Shown here: one piece after another, positions 31,901-40,992 of the stretch
How positions within the stretch are numbered: the first letter of the stretch is position 1
Layout of the letters: each line of letters opens with the position of its first letter
DNA from: Desertivibrio insolitus
GTDB taxonomy: Bacteria; Actinomycetota; Actinomycetes; Actinomycetales; Microbacteriaceae
Length of the DNA stretch: 64,000 nt
Assembly (NCBI RefSeq): GCF_017355965.1
Contig: NZ_JAFIQW010000001.1
Location: 124,001-188,000, forward strand
Direction of reading: 5' to 3'
The notes under the pieces: model-generated
The model's database searches: none
What the model was told of the DNA's origin: nothing
Seen by the model: the letters and a program-made list of their open reading frames with translations, nothing else
Made by a program: the position numbers and the translations under genes

Positions 31901-33214
31901 ATGACGAGCACCCTCGCGAGCACCGCCGTGACGAGCCTCCTGACCGATCAGTACGAGCTGACGATGGTCGAGGCGGCGCGTGGCAGCGGGGCCGCTGACC
32001 GCGAGAGCGTCTTCGAGGTGTTCGCCCGCACGCTGCCGGGCGGACGCCGCTACGGGGTCGTCGCCGGCACGGGCCGGTTCCTCGAGCAGCTCTCCCGGTT
32101 CACCTTCGGCGACGCCGAGCTGACCTGGCTGCGCGACCGCGGCATCGTCGGCGAGGAGATGCTCGACTGGCTCGCCGACTACCGCTTCTCCGGCACCATC
32201 CACGGCTACCGCGAGGGCGAGCTCTACTTCCCCGGCTCCCCCATCCTCGTCGTCGAGGGGACGTTCGCGGATGCCGTGCTGCTCGAGACCCTCGCCCTCA
32301 GCGTGTTCAACCACGACAGCGCGATCGCGGGAGCCGCCGCGCGCATGGCATCCGTCGCCCACGGCCGGCCGCTCGCCGAGATGGGGTCGCGCCGCGCCGC
32401 GGAGACGTCGGCGGTCGCCGCCGCGCGCGCCGCCTACATCGCGGGCTTCAGCGCGACGAGCAACCTCGAGGCGGGCCGCCGCTACGGCGTGCCGACGATG
32501 GGCACGGCCGCGCACGCGTTCACTCTGCTGCACGACACCGAGGAGGACGCGTTCCGCGCCCAGGTCGCCGCGCTCGGGCCGGGCACGACGCTGCTCGTCG
32601 ACACGTACGACATCCCGACCGCCGTCGAGCGCGCGGTCGCGATCGCGGGGCCGGAGCTCGGGGCCGTGCGCATCGACTCAGGCGACCTGCCGGAGCTCGT
32701 CGCGCAGGTGCGCAACCAGCTCGACGATCTCGGGGCCCCCCGCACCCGCATCACCGTGACGAGCGACCTCGACGAGTACGCGATCGCCGGCCTCTCCGGC
32801 TCCCCCGTCGACGGCTACGGCGTCGGGACGTCCGTCGTCACGGGCTCGGGTTCACCGACGGCGGGCATGGTCTACAAGCTCGTCGCACGGAAGAACGACG
32901 ACGGCGAGTGGGTCTCGGTCGCCAAGAAGAGCTCGGCCAAGGCATCCGTCGGCGGCAAGAAGTACCCCGAGCGGATGCTGCGCGAGGGCACCGCCTACGA
33001 GGAGCGGATCACCATCGGGCACCCGGGGCACGAGGAGTCGGCGCGATCGCTGCTCGTGCCGCTCGTGGTCGACGGCGAGATCGACGAGCAGTTCACGGGA
33101 CCGACCGGCACCGCGATCGCGCGCGAGCACCACGCCGCCGCCGTCGCGGAACTGCCGATGGAGGCGTTCGCGCTCAGCCGCGGCGAGCCGGTGCTTCCGA
33201 CGGTCTACGCGTAG
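31901..33214 (+). CDS. pncB: Nicotinate phosphoribosyltransferase
   Basis: This 437-residue enzyme joins nicotinate to PRPP in NAD salvage. Family segments include [18 protein letters not shown] at the N-terminus, [40 protein letters not shown] and TSDLDEYAI. The C-terminal region includes the KYPERM and [12 protein letters not shown] blocks. It starts at ATG 31901 without a ribosome binding site, probably leaderless from the promoter shared with murI. Confidence 0.95.
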   Translation: MTSTLASTAVTSLLTDQYELTMVEAARGSGAADRESVFEVFARTLPGGRRYGVVAGTGRFLEQLSRFTFGDAELTWLRDRGIVGEEMLDWLADYRFSGTIHGYREGELYFPGSPILVVEGTFADAVLLETLALSVFNHDSAIAGAAARMASVAHGRPLAEMGSRRAAETSAVAAARAAYIAGFSATSNLEAGRRYGVPTMGTAAHAFTLLHDTEEDAFRAQVAALGPGTTLLVDTYDIPTAVERAVAIAGPELGAVRIDSGDLPELVAQVRNQLDDLGAPRTRITVTSDLDEYAIAGLSGSPVDGYGVGTSVVTGSGSPTAGMVYKLVARKNDDGEWVSVAKKSSAKASVGGKKYPERMLREGTAYEERITIGHPGHEESARSLLVPLVVDGEIDEQFTGPTGTAIAREHHAAAVAELPMEAFALSRGEPVLPTVYA

Positions 33215-33229
33215 GGGTCGACGGGAGCG

Positions 33230-33487
33230 CTACTCGGCGAGGCTCTCGTAGATCTCCTTGCACGTGGGGCAGACGGGGAACTTGTTCGGGTCGCGGCCCG
33301 GGGTCCACTTCTTGCCGCAGAGCGCGCGCACGGGCTTGCCGGTCACCGCCGACTCGAGGATCTTCTCCTTGCGCACGTAGTGGGCGAACCGCTCGTGGTC
33401 GCCCTCCTCGACCTGCTCCTCGTTGAGGAGCTTCTCGAGTTCGCGGTCGAGGACGTCGGTGCCGCCGCCCTGCTCAGGAGTACTCAT
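33230..33487 (-). CDS. DUF3039 zinc-ribbon-like protein
   Basis: The 85-residue protein matches the actinobacterial DUF3039 family: an acidic helical N-terminus and a C-terminal metal-binding segment with HYVRKEKI, ALCGKKW and CPTCKEIY. One His and three Cys residues could bind zinc. The function is unknown, but the family is widely conserved in Actinobacteria. The ATG at 33487 lies six bases after TACCCT and so is probably leaderless. It is convergent with pncB. Confidence 0.88.
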   Translation of the reverse strand: MSTPEQGGGTDVLDRELEKLLNEEQVEEGDHERFAHYVRKEKILESAVTGKPVRALCGKKWTPGRDPNKFPVCPTCKEIYESLAE

Positions 33488-33493
33488 ACGACC

Positions 33494-33499
33494 AGGGTA
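33494..33499 (-). promoter_or_regulatory. -10 box TACCCT, leaderless promoter of the DUF3039 gene
   Basis: GGTCGT separates the hexamer from the ATG. Confidence 0.5.
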
Positions 33500-33521
33500 G
33501 TTCTCGCCGGGGCCCGCCGCG

Positions 33522-35093
33522 TCAGTTGCGCAGCGCGAAGGCCATCAGCTCTGGCATCCGACGGTCGTAGATCCGCGCGCCGCCCCACACGCCGACGAAG
33601 AGCATGACCGCGCCGAGCACGAGGCCGAGCACGAGCGACGACCAGACCGCCTCGGTGTCGCCGAGCACGGCGAGCACGGCGAACCAGATCGACGGGCCGA
33701 CGACGATCAGGGTCAGCAGGAACGAGACCGACTGGATGAGTCCGGAGGCCGTGCCGCTCGCCTGGGGCTGCGTGAAGGGGTTGTCGCCCGGTCGCACGGC
33801 GGGATACGGCAGCAGCGCCGAGGTGAGGCTCGAGACGCCGAGGCCCGCGAGCAGGATGCCGCCGCTGACGCCGAGGAGGGCGGGCAGCAGGTCGGGCACT
33901 CCCCCGAGCCTGACGCAGACGATGGAGCCGGCGACGACCACGACGAGGCCGACGAGCAGCGGCGGCACGAGGCGTCCGATGCGGTCGTCGAGGCCGCGGG
34001 TGCCAGCGGCGACGTGCTGCCAGAACGCGGTGTGGTCGTAGGCGACGTCGTTGTGGATCGACCAGGTCAGGAAGAGCGCCATGAGCGGCACGGGCAGCAG
34101 CGCGATGCGGTCCCAGCCGATGCCGACGACCGCGAGCGGCACCGCGACGAGCAGCGGGATGATCGGGATGACGATCCAGTTCACGCGGTAGCGCGCGTCG
34201 CGCGCCCAGTAGAGCAGGCTGCGCCCGGCGATGACGCCGGCGGGCGTGCCGGGCACCCGCGCGAACACGCCGAGTCCCTCGCGCACGCGCACCTGCTGCT
34301 CCCGCTCGCGGGCGACGAGCATCCACGGCACGAGCGCCCGCCAGACGAGCCACAGGATGCCGACGGTGAGCAGCGCGATGACTAGCTGCCCGATCGCGGC
34401 CCCCGTGTCACCCACGGCGGCGCTGCCGGGCGTCGCCCAGGCCGCGCCGAGCGGCGTCCACATGAGCACGGATGCCACGGTGTCGAGGATCGCGACCCCG
34501 CGCCGGCCCCACTCGACGCTCGAAAGGAGCGGCACCGCGAGCGCCGCGCCGAGCACGACGACGACCGCGACGACGCTCGTGGCGTCGCGGGCGCGGCGGG
34601 TGGCGAGCAGGAACGCCGAGACCGCAGTCGTGACGCGGGCCCCGAGCACGGCCGTGACGACGATGAGCGCGGCGGCGACGAAAGCGAGGAACAGGGGCAG
34701 CGGGCCGCGCGTCCACGTCGTGACCTGCGCTCCCGCGAGCACCAGCACGACGAGCGAGGGCACGCTCACGAGCGCGGCCACCGCGAGGGCGAGCGTCAGG
34801 CGCTTGGTGCGGAGCGGGAACAGGGCGAAGCGGCGGGGATCGAGCGCGTCATCCGTGCCCCCGATCAGCGGGGCGAGCAGGAACCCGAGCACGACGAGCG
34901 AGCCGAAGACCGTCACGGTCGCCCGGGCGAGCTCCGGTTCCGCGACGCGGAGCGCGGCGAGCCCGACGGCGCTGAGCACGGCGAAGCCGAGCCCGTAGAC
35001 GACGGCGACGGCGAGACCGATCGCCTGCCAGAGATTCCGGCGGAAAGAGTTGACGAGCAGCCGCAGTCTCAGTCCGAGAATGTGTGCAACCAC
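33522..35093 (-). CDS. Multi-spanning ABC transporter permease
   Basis: The 523-residue product has about a dozen membrane helices with long hydrophobic runs (AIGLAVAVVYGLGFAVLSAVG, LLAVPLAVVGIGWDRIALLPV) and few charged loops. It begins with VVAHILGLRLRLLVNSFRRN at a GTG overlapping the end of the ATPase gene by 25 bases, so the two proteins are coupled and form one exporter. It resembles actinobacterial ABC-2-like permeases of unknown substrate. Start choice is supported by the overlap and the short amphipathic N-terminus. Confidence 0.8.
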   Translation of the reverse strand: MVAHILGLRLRLLVNSFRRNLWQAIGLAVAVVYGLGFAVLSAVGLAALRVAEPELARATVTVFGSLVVLGFLLAPLIGGTDDALDPRRFALFPLRTKRLTLALAVAALVSVPSLVVLVLAGAQVTTWTRGPLPLFLAFVAAALIVVTAVLGARVTTAVSAFLLATRRARDATSVVAVVVVLGAALAVPLLSSVEWGRRGVAILDTVASVLMWTPLGAAWATPGSAAVGDTGAAIGQLVIALLTVGILWLVWRALVPWMLVAREREQQVRVREGLGVFARVPGTPAGVIAGRSLLYWARDARYRVNWIVIPIIPLLVAVPLAVVGIGWDRIALLPVPLMALFLTWSIHNDVAYDHTAFWQHVAAGTRGLDDRIGRLVPPLLVGLVVVVAGSIVCVRLGGVPDLLPALLGVSGGILLAGLGVSSLTSALLPYPAVRPGDNPFTQPQASGTASGLIQSVSFLLTLIVVGPSIWFAVLAVLGDTEAVWSSLVLGLVLGAVMLFVGVWGGARIYDRRMPELMAFALRN

Positions 35094-37171
35094 TCCATGC
35101 CCTCCGCGCTGATGCGGCCACCGGCGAGTTCGACGAAGCGCTCCTCGAGCGTCTGCTCGCCGCGCACCTCGTCCATCGTGCCCTTGTCGAGCACGCGCCC
35201 GCCGCCGAGGATCGCGACCGAGTCGCAGATGCGCTGCACGAGGTCCATCGAGTGGCTCGACAGCACGACCGTGCCGCCGGCCGCGGCGTACCGCTGCAGG
35301 ATCTCGATGATGTTCGCGGCCGAGACGGGGTCGACGCTCTCGAACGGCTCGTCGAGGATCAGCAGCCGCGGCGAGTGCAGCATCGCGGCGGCGAGGGCGA
35401 TCTTCTTCGTCATGCCCGCCGAGTAGTCGACGACGAGGCGGCCGAGGGCGTCCTCGAGACCGAAGGAGCGGGCGAGGTCGGCCGTGCGGTGCCGCACGGT
35501 CGCGGCGTCGAGGCCGCGGAGCACGCCGGCGTAGTGCAGCAGCTGCGCGCCGGTCAGCCGGTCGAAGAGACGCAGCCGGTCGGGCAGCACGCCCATCTGG
35601 CGCTTCGCGGTCAGCGGGTCCTTCCACACGTTCGCACCGTGCACGGTGACGACGCCCTGACTCGGGCGCAGCAGCCCGGCGATCATCGACAGGGTCGTCG
35701 TCTTGCCGGCGCCGTTCGGCCCGACGAGGCCGAAGAACGACCCGGCCTGCACGTCGAGGTCGAGGTCGTCGACGGCGAGGGTCTGGTCGAAGCGCTTCGT
35801 GAGTCCGCGGATGGAGAGGACGGGCTCGTCGCCGCGCGGCTCCGCGCTCGGGCCGCGGTCGACCAGGGCCGTGGCGGATGTCTCCGTCGCGACGCCCGGC
35901 GAGGGCTTCGGCTTGCGGGCGGGCAGCTTGAAGCGGGGCGCGGCCGGCGCCCTGGGGGCGGGCGCGGGGGTCGTGGTGGTGCCCGGGTCCGCCACCGGGG
36001 TCGCCGTCGTCGTGGCAGGGGCTGCCGCGGAGGCGGGGGTCGCCGGTGCTTCCGGGGCGGCCGTGGTTCCCGCGGCGGCCTCGGGCTCGGCTGCCGCGTC
36101 CTCGGGGCGCTGGCCCTCGGCGTCGCGGGTCGGCGGAGTGAACGAGCGCTTGAGGCGCGAGAGCAGGGAGCCCTCCGCACCGGGGCGGGTCGCGGCGGCG
36201 GCGTCGGAAGCGGCAGGCGCGTCTGCGTCGGTGACGGCGCGAGCGGCAGGCGTGGCTGCGTCGGTGGCGGCCGGCGCCGGTGGACCTGACTGCTCGGTCT
36301 CGGTCGCGGTGGCGTCGCTGGAGGCGGCGGGCGCCTGCTTCGTGCTCGTGGAGGGACGCTTGGCGCGCGGCGCGGCGGGCGGCGCCGGGGTCTCGGCGGG
36401 CGCGTCGTCGGCGGGCGCGGGCGCCGCTGCGGCAGGCGCGCTGTCCGCGGGCGCGGGCGACGCTGCGGCAGGCGCTTCGGCCGCCGGCGCCGGCGGCGTC
36501 AGCGTGAACTCGACCGGCGGGGCCACGACGGCGGTCGACCCCGTGACCGGCGGCGGCGGGGGCGGCGACGCGGGCGTGCGCTTCTTCGCGCCGGCGGGCG
36601 GCGGAACGGGCACGCGCTGCGGGCGCTTGCGGGGCGCCGACTTCGCCGCGGGCACGGCAGGCGGAGGCGGCGGCGGCGCGGTCGCGCCCTGATCGGCGGG
36701 CGGAACCGCGGGGGCCGCTTCCTCTGCGGGCGCCGGAGCATCGGCGGGCGCCTTGGGCGCGCGAGGGCTCTTCGTGGTGCTCGTGCGGGCGGCGGCGGCG
36801 CGCGCGGCGGGAGCGCGGCCCGTCGTGGCATCCGCTCCGCTCTCTTCGGTCTTCCGGGTGCGCGTGGTCGTGCTCTTCGAGCCGGCTGCCTTGGCCGAGG
36901 AGGTGCGCTTGGTGCCGCCGGACTTCGCCGATGTTGCGCCCTTCGCGGTCGTTCCCGCGGTCTTGCGCGGGGCGCGCTTCGGGGCTGCTGCCTCCGGCTC
37001 AGTCACGGCGTCACCGGAGGATGCTGCGGACGTGTCAGCGGAGGCCTGCGACGAGGCCGCGGGTCTCCGCGGGGTTCGCGCCGGGCGAGGGGCCGGCGCC
37101 GTGGCATCCGTCCCCCGCTCGTCGGCGGCAGGGGCGCTGTCGGGAAGGTCGCCTGGCTGCTCCGAACTCAC
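35069..37171 (-). CDS. ABC transporter ATPase with a ~450-residue Ala/Pro/Lys-rich N-terminal extension
   Basis: The C-terminal 250 residues form an ABC ATPase: GPNGAGKTT (Walker A, about 484), YSAGMTKKI (signature), LLILDEPFESVD (Walker B) and the SSHSMD switch histidine. The first 450 residues are low-complexity, dominated by Ala, Pro, Thr and Lys, with a KRAPRK/TTAKGATSAKSGGTKRTSSAKAA-type basic zone near 70-130 and acidic Ala/Pro repeats after. They are predicted disordered. GTG at 37171 is six bases after TACGGT. It is co-transcribed with the permease. Most relatives lack such an extension. Confidence 0.88.
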   Translation of the reverse strand: MSSEQPGDLPDSAPAADERGTDATAPAPRPARTPRRPAASSQASADTSAASSGDAVTEPEAAAPKRAPRKTAGTTAKGATSAKSGGTKRTSSAKAAGSKSTTTRTRKTEESGADATTGRAPAARAAAARTSTTKSPRAPKAPADAPAPAEEAAPAVPPADQGATAPPPPPPAVPAAKSAPRKRPQRVPVPPPAGAKKRTPASPPPPPPVTGSTAVVAPPVEFTLTPPAPAAEAPAAASPAPADSAPAAAAPAPADDAPAETPAPPAAPRAKRPSTSTKQAPAASSDATATETEQSGPPAPAATDAATPAARAVTDADAPAASDAAAATRPGAEGSLLSRLKRSFTPPTRDAEGQRPEDAAAEPEAAAGTTAAPEAPATPASAAAPATTTATPVADPGTTTTPAPAPRAPAAPRFKLPARKPKPSPGVATETSATALVDRGPSAEPRGDEPVLSIRGLTKRFDQTLAVDDLDLDVQAGSFFGLVGPNGAGKTTTLSMIAGLLRPSQGVVTVHGANVWKDPLTAKRQMGVLPDRLRLFDRLTGAQLLHYAGVLRGLDAATVRHRTADLARSFGLEDALGRLVVDYSAGMTKKIALAAAMLHSPRLLILDEPFESVDPVSAANIIEILQRYAAAGGTVVLSSHSMDLVQRICDSVAILGGGRVLDKGTMDEVRGEQTLEERFVELAGGRISAEGMEWLHTFSD

Positions 37172-37177
37172 CGCATC

Positions 37178-37183
37178 ACCGTA
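37178..37183 (-). promoter_or_regulatory. -10 box TACGGT, leaderless promoter of the ABC operon
   Basis: GATGCG separates the hexamer from the GTG start. Confidence 0.5.
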
Positions 37184-37375
37184 CCAATGGACCACTGACC
37201 GCCCGGGACCCCTCCTGGGTCACGATCCGGACACGCATCACACTCCCAGGTCGCGCTTGCATGGCCCCGGGGTACTCTGGATTGATCACAACGAAGTGTC
37301 CATTTCAACCCGCGCGGGTGAACTGACAGTTAATTCCTCAGATCGGACCTCGCGCCCCGACCGCCGAGGAGTGCA

Positions 37376-38068
37376 ATGACCACGCAGATCGTGATCCTGG
37401 CCGCCGGCATGGGCAGCCGTCTGGGACGCTCGCTTCCGAAGCCCCTCACCGAGCTCAGTGACGGCCGCACCATCATGCAGCAGCAGTTCGACAACATCCA
37501 CGCCGCGTTCGGCAACGACGCGCACGTGTCGATCGTCGTCGGCTACAAGCTCGAGCACATCATCGACGCGTTCCCGCACGCGTCGTTCGTCTACAACGAG
37601 CAGTACGACCAGACCAACACGTCGAAGAGCCTGCTCCGCGCGCTGCGCGCGAGCGACAGGGGCGGCGTGCTCTGGATGAACGGCGACGTCGTGTTCGACC
37701 CGACCGCACTCAAGCGCGGCGCCGAGCTCGTCGCCCGCGACCAGTCGTTCGTCACCGTCAACACGGCGAAGGTCTCCGACGAGGAGGTCAAGTACACGGT
37801 CGACGCGGAGGGCTTCATCAAGGAGCTGTCGAAGACCGTGAAGAACGGCCTCGGCGAGGCGGTCGGCATTAACTACGTGTCGAAGGCCGACAAGCCGAAG
37901 CTCGTGCGCCAGCTCAACCGCGTCGGCGACCAGGACTACTTCGAGCGCGGTATCGAGCTCGGCATCGAGCAGGACGGTCTACGCTTTGAGCCCGTAGACA
38001 TCTCCGACCTCTACGCCGTTGAGATCGACTTCGCGGAAGACCTCGAGCGGGCGAACTTCTACGTGTGA
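37376..38068 (+). CDS. Nucleotidyltransferase (CTP:phosphocholine/polyol cytidylyltransferase-like)
   Basis: This 230-residue enzyme has the nucleotidyltransferase start ILAAGMGSRLGRSLPKPL (nucleotide loop and lysine), NxQYDQTNTSKSLL, and WMNGDVVFDP, whose Asp would bind Mg2+. It should activate a phosphorylated sugar, choline or polyol with CTP or another NTP. LicC-like relatives act on phosphocholine, and TagD-like function fits the gene order. The ATG has GAGGAG four bases upstream. It opens a polymer export operon whose next gene overlaps its stop. Confidence 0.88.
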   Translation: MTTQIVILAAGMGSRLGRSLPKPLTELSDGRTIMQQQFDNIHAAFGNDAHVSIVVGYKLEHIIDAFPHASFVYNEQYDQTNTSKSLLRALRASDRGGVLWMNGDVVFDPTALKRGAELVARDQSFVTVNTAKVSDEEVKYTVDAEGFIKELSKTVKNGLGEAVGINYVSKADKPKLVRQLNRVGDQDYFERGIELGIEQDGLRFEPVDISDLYAVEIDFAEDLERANFYV

Positions 38069-38913
38069 CGCGCGGAGGTGGCTCACCCGAGCGTAAGGAC
38101 CTCCGCCCAGTGACATCCGCGACCGTGCAGCGCCTCATCCCGAGGCGCTCCGCCGGTGCGCGCTACCGCCACTCGCTGTGGCTGCTGACGAGCCGCGACC
38201 TGCGGGTGCGGTACTCGACGAGCGCGCTCGGCTACCTGTGGTCGATCCTCGATCCGCTCGCGATGAGCGCGATCTACTGGTTCGTGTTCACGCAGGTGTT
38301 CGGTCGCGGCGTCGGGCACGAGCCCTACATCGTGTTCCTGCTGACCGCGCTGCTGCCGTGGACGTGGTTCAACGGCGCGGTGTCGGACTCGACGCGCGCG
38401 TTCCTCAAGGACGCGAAGCTCGTGCGCTCGACGGCGATCCCCCGCAGCATCTGGGTCGGCCGCATCGTGCTGTCGAAGGGCATCGAGTTCCTGCTGAGCC
38501 TGCCAGTGCTCGCGCTCTTCGCGATCGCCGCCGGCGCCGAGGTGTCGTGGCAGCTCGTCTACTTCGTGCCCGCGATCCTGCTGCAGGCCGGGCTCACGAT
38601 GGGGCTCGGGCTCATCATCGCGCCGCTCGTCGTCTTCTTCCGCGACCTCGAGCGGGCGGTCAAGCTCGTGCTGCGCTTCGCCTTCTACGCCTCCCCCGTC
38701 ATCTACGGGCTCGGCGACCTGCCCGGCGACTTCCGGACGCTCGGGGCGTTCAATCCGCTCGCGGGCATCTTCTCCCTCTACCGCGCCGGGTTCTTCCCGC
38801 AGGAGCTCGACTGGACCGCCGTCGGCATCAGCACCGCGCTCACGGTCGTGATCCTCGCCCTCGGCGCCGTCGTCTTCCGCCGCTGCGAGCGCGCCGTGCT
38901 GAAGGAGATCTGA
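38065..38913 (+). CDS. ABC-2 type permease for polysaccharide/teichoic acid export (TagG-like)
   Basis: The 282-residue protein has six membrane helices and the export-permease signature RDLRVRYSTSALGYLWSILDPLAM near residue 45, followed by LLPWTWFNGAVSDSTRAFLKDAKLVRSTAIPR. It forms the channel for lipid-linked polymer export with the ATPase that follows. The start is GTG at 38065, overlapping the previous stop. A GTG at about 38110 (VTSATVQRL) is an alternative. It overlaps the ATPase gene (TGATG). Confidence 0.92.
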   Translation: MTRGGGSPERKDLRPVTSATVQRLIPRRSAGARYRHSLWLLTSRDLRVRYSTSALGYLWSILDPLAMSAIYWFVFTQVFGRGVGHEPYIVFLLTALLPWTWFNGAVSDSTRAFLKDAKLVRSTAIPRSIWVGRIVLSKGIEFLLSLPVLALFAIAAGAEVSWQLVYFVPAILLQAGLTMGLGLIIAPLVVFFRDLERAVKLVLRFAFYASPVIYGLGDLPGDFRTLGAFNPLAGIFSLYRAGFFPQELDWTAVGISTALTVVILALGAVVFRRCERAVLKEI

Positions 38914-39686
38914 TGTCGGCCGTGACGAGCGAGCGCACCGAGACGGCCGAGTCCGTGATCGCGGTCAGCGGCGTCGGCATCCGGTTCCGCCGCAACAAGC
39001 GCGGGCGCCGCACCTTCAAGGACCTCTTCGCCGGGTCGAAGCGCCGCAGCCGCCCGAACGAGTTCTGGGCGCTGCGCGACGTCAGCTTCGAGGTGCGCCG
39101 CGGCGAGGCGATCGGCGTCGTCGGCCGCAACGGCCAGGGCAAGTCCACGTTGCTGAAGCTCGTCGCCGGCGTCGTGCTGCCCGACGAGGGCCGCGTCGCC
39201 GTCACCGAGGGCGTGGCTCCGCTCATCGAGATCACCGGCGGCTTCGTCGACGACCTCACGGTGCGCGACAACGTCTACCTCACCGCCGGACTGCACGGCA
39301 TGACGCGGGCCGAGATCGCGGCGCGCTTCGACGACATGATCGACTTCGCCGAGATCGGCGACTTCGTCGACACCCCGTACAAGCACCTCTCGAGCGGGAT
39401 GAAGGTGCGCATCGCCTTCAGCGTCGTGTCGAGCCTCGAGGAGCCGATCCTGCTCGTCGACGAGGTGCTCGCGGTCGGCGACAAGGCGTTCAAGGAGAAG
39501 TGCTACGCCCGCATCGAGCAGCTGCTCGCCGCGGGTCGCACCCTGTTCTTCGTCTCGCACAACGAGCGGGACCTCAAGCGCTTCTGCGAGCGCGGGCTCT
39601 ACCTCGACCGCGGGCAGCTCGTGCTCGACGGTCCGATCACGGAGGTACTCGACAGGTACAACCGGGATCATGGGACCAAAGCCTGA
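38913..39686 (+). CDS. ABC ATPase for polysaccharide/teichoic acid export (TagH-like)
   Basis: This 257-residue ATPase has GRNGQGKSTLL (Walker A), HLSSGMKVRIAFS (signature), ILLVDEVLAVGD (Walker B) and FVSHNERD (switch His). TVRDNVYLTAGLHGMTRAEI and the EVLAVGD wording are typical of the TagH/Wzt/RfbE exporters. It ends without the long C-terminal polymer-binding domain of Wzt. AAGGAG lies five to six bases before the ATG. It energises the permease encoded just upstream. Confidence 0.94.
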   Translation: MSAVTSERTETAESVIAVSGVGIRFRRNKRGRRTFKDLFAGSKRRSRPNEFWALRDVSFEVRRGEAIGVVGRNGQGKSTLLKLVAGVVLPDEGRVAVTEGVAPLIEITGGFVDDLTVRDNVYLTAGLHGMTRAEIAARFDDMIDFAEIGDFVDTPYKHLSSGMKVRIAFSVVSSLEEPILLVDEVLAVGDKAFKEKCYARIEQLLAAGRTLFFVSHNERDLKRFCERGLYLDRGQLVLDGPITEVLDRYNRDHGTKA

Positions 39687-39734
39687 AGCAGGCTCAGTTC
39701 CCACGTCGGCTGTGAAGCCAGAGAGAGGCGACGG

Positions 39735-40589
39735 ATGCCCCGCGAGACCGCGATCCCGACCGACCCGAACGACCTCGACCCGCGCCTGACGAGCGGCCTG
39801 CAGGGGCTGCTCAACGTGCAGCGCCCCGTCGTCATCTCCTACCTCCGCAACGTGCGCCGCGCGAACCCCGACGCGAGCCCGGCGGAGCTCATCGAGATCC
39901 TGCAGAAGCGCTACCTGACCGCGGTGACGATCGGCGGCGCGGGCACGGGCGCAATCGCCGCCGTCCCCGGCATCGGCACCGTCGCGTCGCTCGGCGTCAG
40001 CGCGCTCGAGACCGCGGGCTTCCTCGAGGCCAGCGCGCTCTACGCGCAGGCCGTCACCGAGCTGCACGGCATCCGCGTCGAGGACCCGGAGCGCGCGAAC
40101 ACCCTCGTCATGACGCTCATGCTCGGCACCGCCGGCGCCGACCTCGTGAAGCAGCTCGCCGGGCAGGCGAGCGGCGGCCCCGGCCGCTCCTCGTTCTGGG
40201 GCGACCTCGTCACCGAGCGGCTGCCGAAGGCGGTGCTCACGCAGATCAAGACCAAGATCCAGCGCACATTCCTCAAGCGTTTCCTCGTGCGCCGCAGCGC
40301 CGGGCTCTTCGGGCGCCTCGTGCCGTTCGGCATCGGCGCCGTCATCGGCGGCACCGGCAACCACGTGCTCGCGAAGCGCGTGATCGAGGCGGCGCAGGAT
40401 GCCTTCGGGCCGGCTCCCCACTCGTTCACCGGCGAGCTCTCGACGATCACGCTCAAGCCCTCCAAGGAGGAGCGGTCCGCCGAGAAGGAGGCGCGACAGG
40501 CGCAGAAGCGCCAGTCCAAGCAGGCCCGCGCGGAGCTCGAGGCCGCCGAGAAGGACGCCCGCAAACGGGCGGACGAGCTCAAGGGCTAG
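39735..40589 (+). CDS. Unknown protein with glycine-rich helices and charged coiled-coil tail
   Basis: The 284-residue protein has a soluble N-terminus, a Gly/Ala-rich stretch (IGGAGTGAIAAVPGIGTVASLG) that could insert in or bind the membrane, a second such stretch (GRLVPFGIGAVIGGTGNH), and a highly charged Lys/Glu/Arg C-terminus from about 235 that should form a coiled coil. It has a weak resemblance to EcsC-like proteins. It sits 48 bases after the TagH-like gene and may share its transcript. Function is unknown. Confidence 0.7.
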   Translation: MPRETAIPTDPNDLDPRLTSGLQGLLNVQRPVVISYLRNVRRANPDASPAELIEILQKRYLTAVTIGGAGTGAIAAVPGIGTVASLGVSALETAGFLEASALYAQAVTELHGIRVEDPERANTLVMTLMLGTAGADLVKQLAGQASGGPGRSSFWGDLVTERLPKAVLTQIKTKIQRTFLKRFLVRRSAGLFGRLVPFGIGAVIGGTGNHVLAKRVIEAAQDAFGPAPHSFTGELSTITLKPSKEERSAEKEARQAQKRQSKQARAELEAAEKDARKRADELKG

Positions 40590-40593
40590 CGGC

Positions 40594-40992
40594 TCAAGCT
40601 GATTCGACGAGCCCGGCCGACCCGAGCAGCGCGTCGGGCTCGATCACGAGCACGACGCGCTCCGGGTTCGGCCGCGGCGTGCGGTAGCGCTCCGCATACA
40701 GCTGCTCGGCGAGACGCACCTCGTCGGGCTCGTCGCGCATCGCGATCGCTCCCGAGAGACTCAGCCACCGGGCGCCGTCGACCTGGCCGACCGCTCCCCT
40801 GCCGTCGCGCACCGCGTTCAACACCTTCTGCGAGCCGCGCGACGTGATGATGCGCACGAGCCCGTCGTGCCAGGTGAAGCCGACCGCGACGACGTGCAGG
40901 CTGCCGTCCGTGCGCACCGTCGACAGCGTCGCGAGGTGCCGCTCGCGCACGAACTCGAGGCCCTCGGCGGAGAGCCGCCGCTGCGCCCCCAT
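40594..40992 (-). CDS. PPOX-class (F420/FMN-dependent) oxidoreductase
   Basis: This 132-residue split beta-barrel protein shows FVRERHLATLSTVRTDGSLHVVAVGFTWHDGLVRIITSRGSQK, typical of the actinobacterial TIGR03618/pyridoxamine-phosphate-oxidase-like F420-dependent family. The later GRWLSLSGAI-type strand and LAEQLYAERY helix agree. The reaction is reduction of an unknown substrate with F420H2 or FMN. The ATG at 40992 overlaps the stop of the upstream glycerophosphotransferase-like gene (TGATG), so they are co-translated, though no functional link is obvious. Confidence 0.85.
   Translation of the reverse strand: MGAQRRLSAEGLEFVRERHLATLSTVRTDGSLHVVAVGFTWHDGLVRIITSRGSQKVLNAVRDGRGAVGQVDGARWLSLSGAIAMRDEPDEVRLAEQLYAERYRTPRPNPERVVLVIEPDALLGSAGLVESA

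Noticed and set aside
35900-37130. Tandem DNA repeats
   Set aside because: The repeat-like look comes from Ala/Pro/Lys-rich codons inside the ABC ATPase gene, not from a DNA element.
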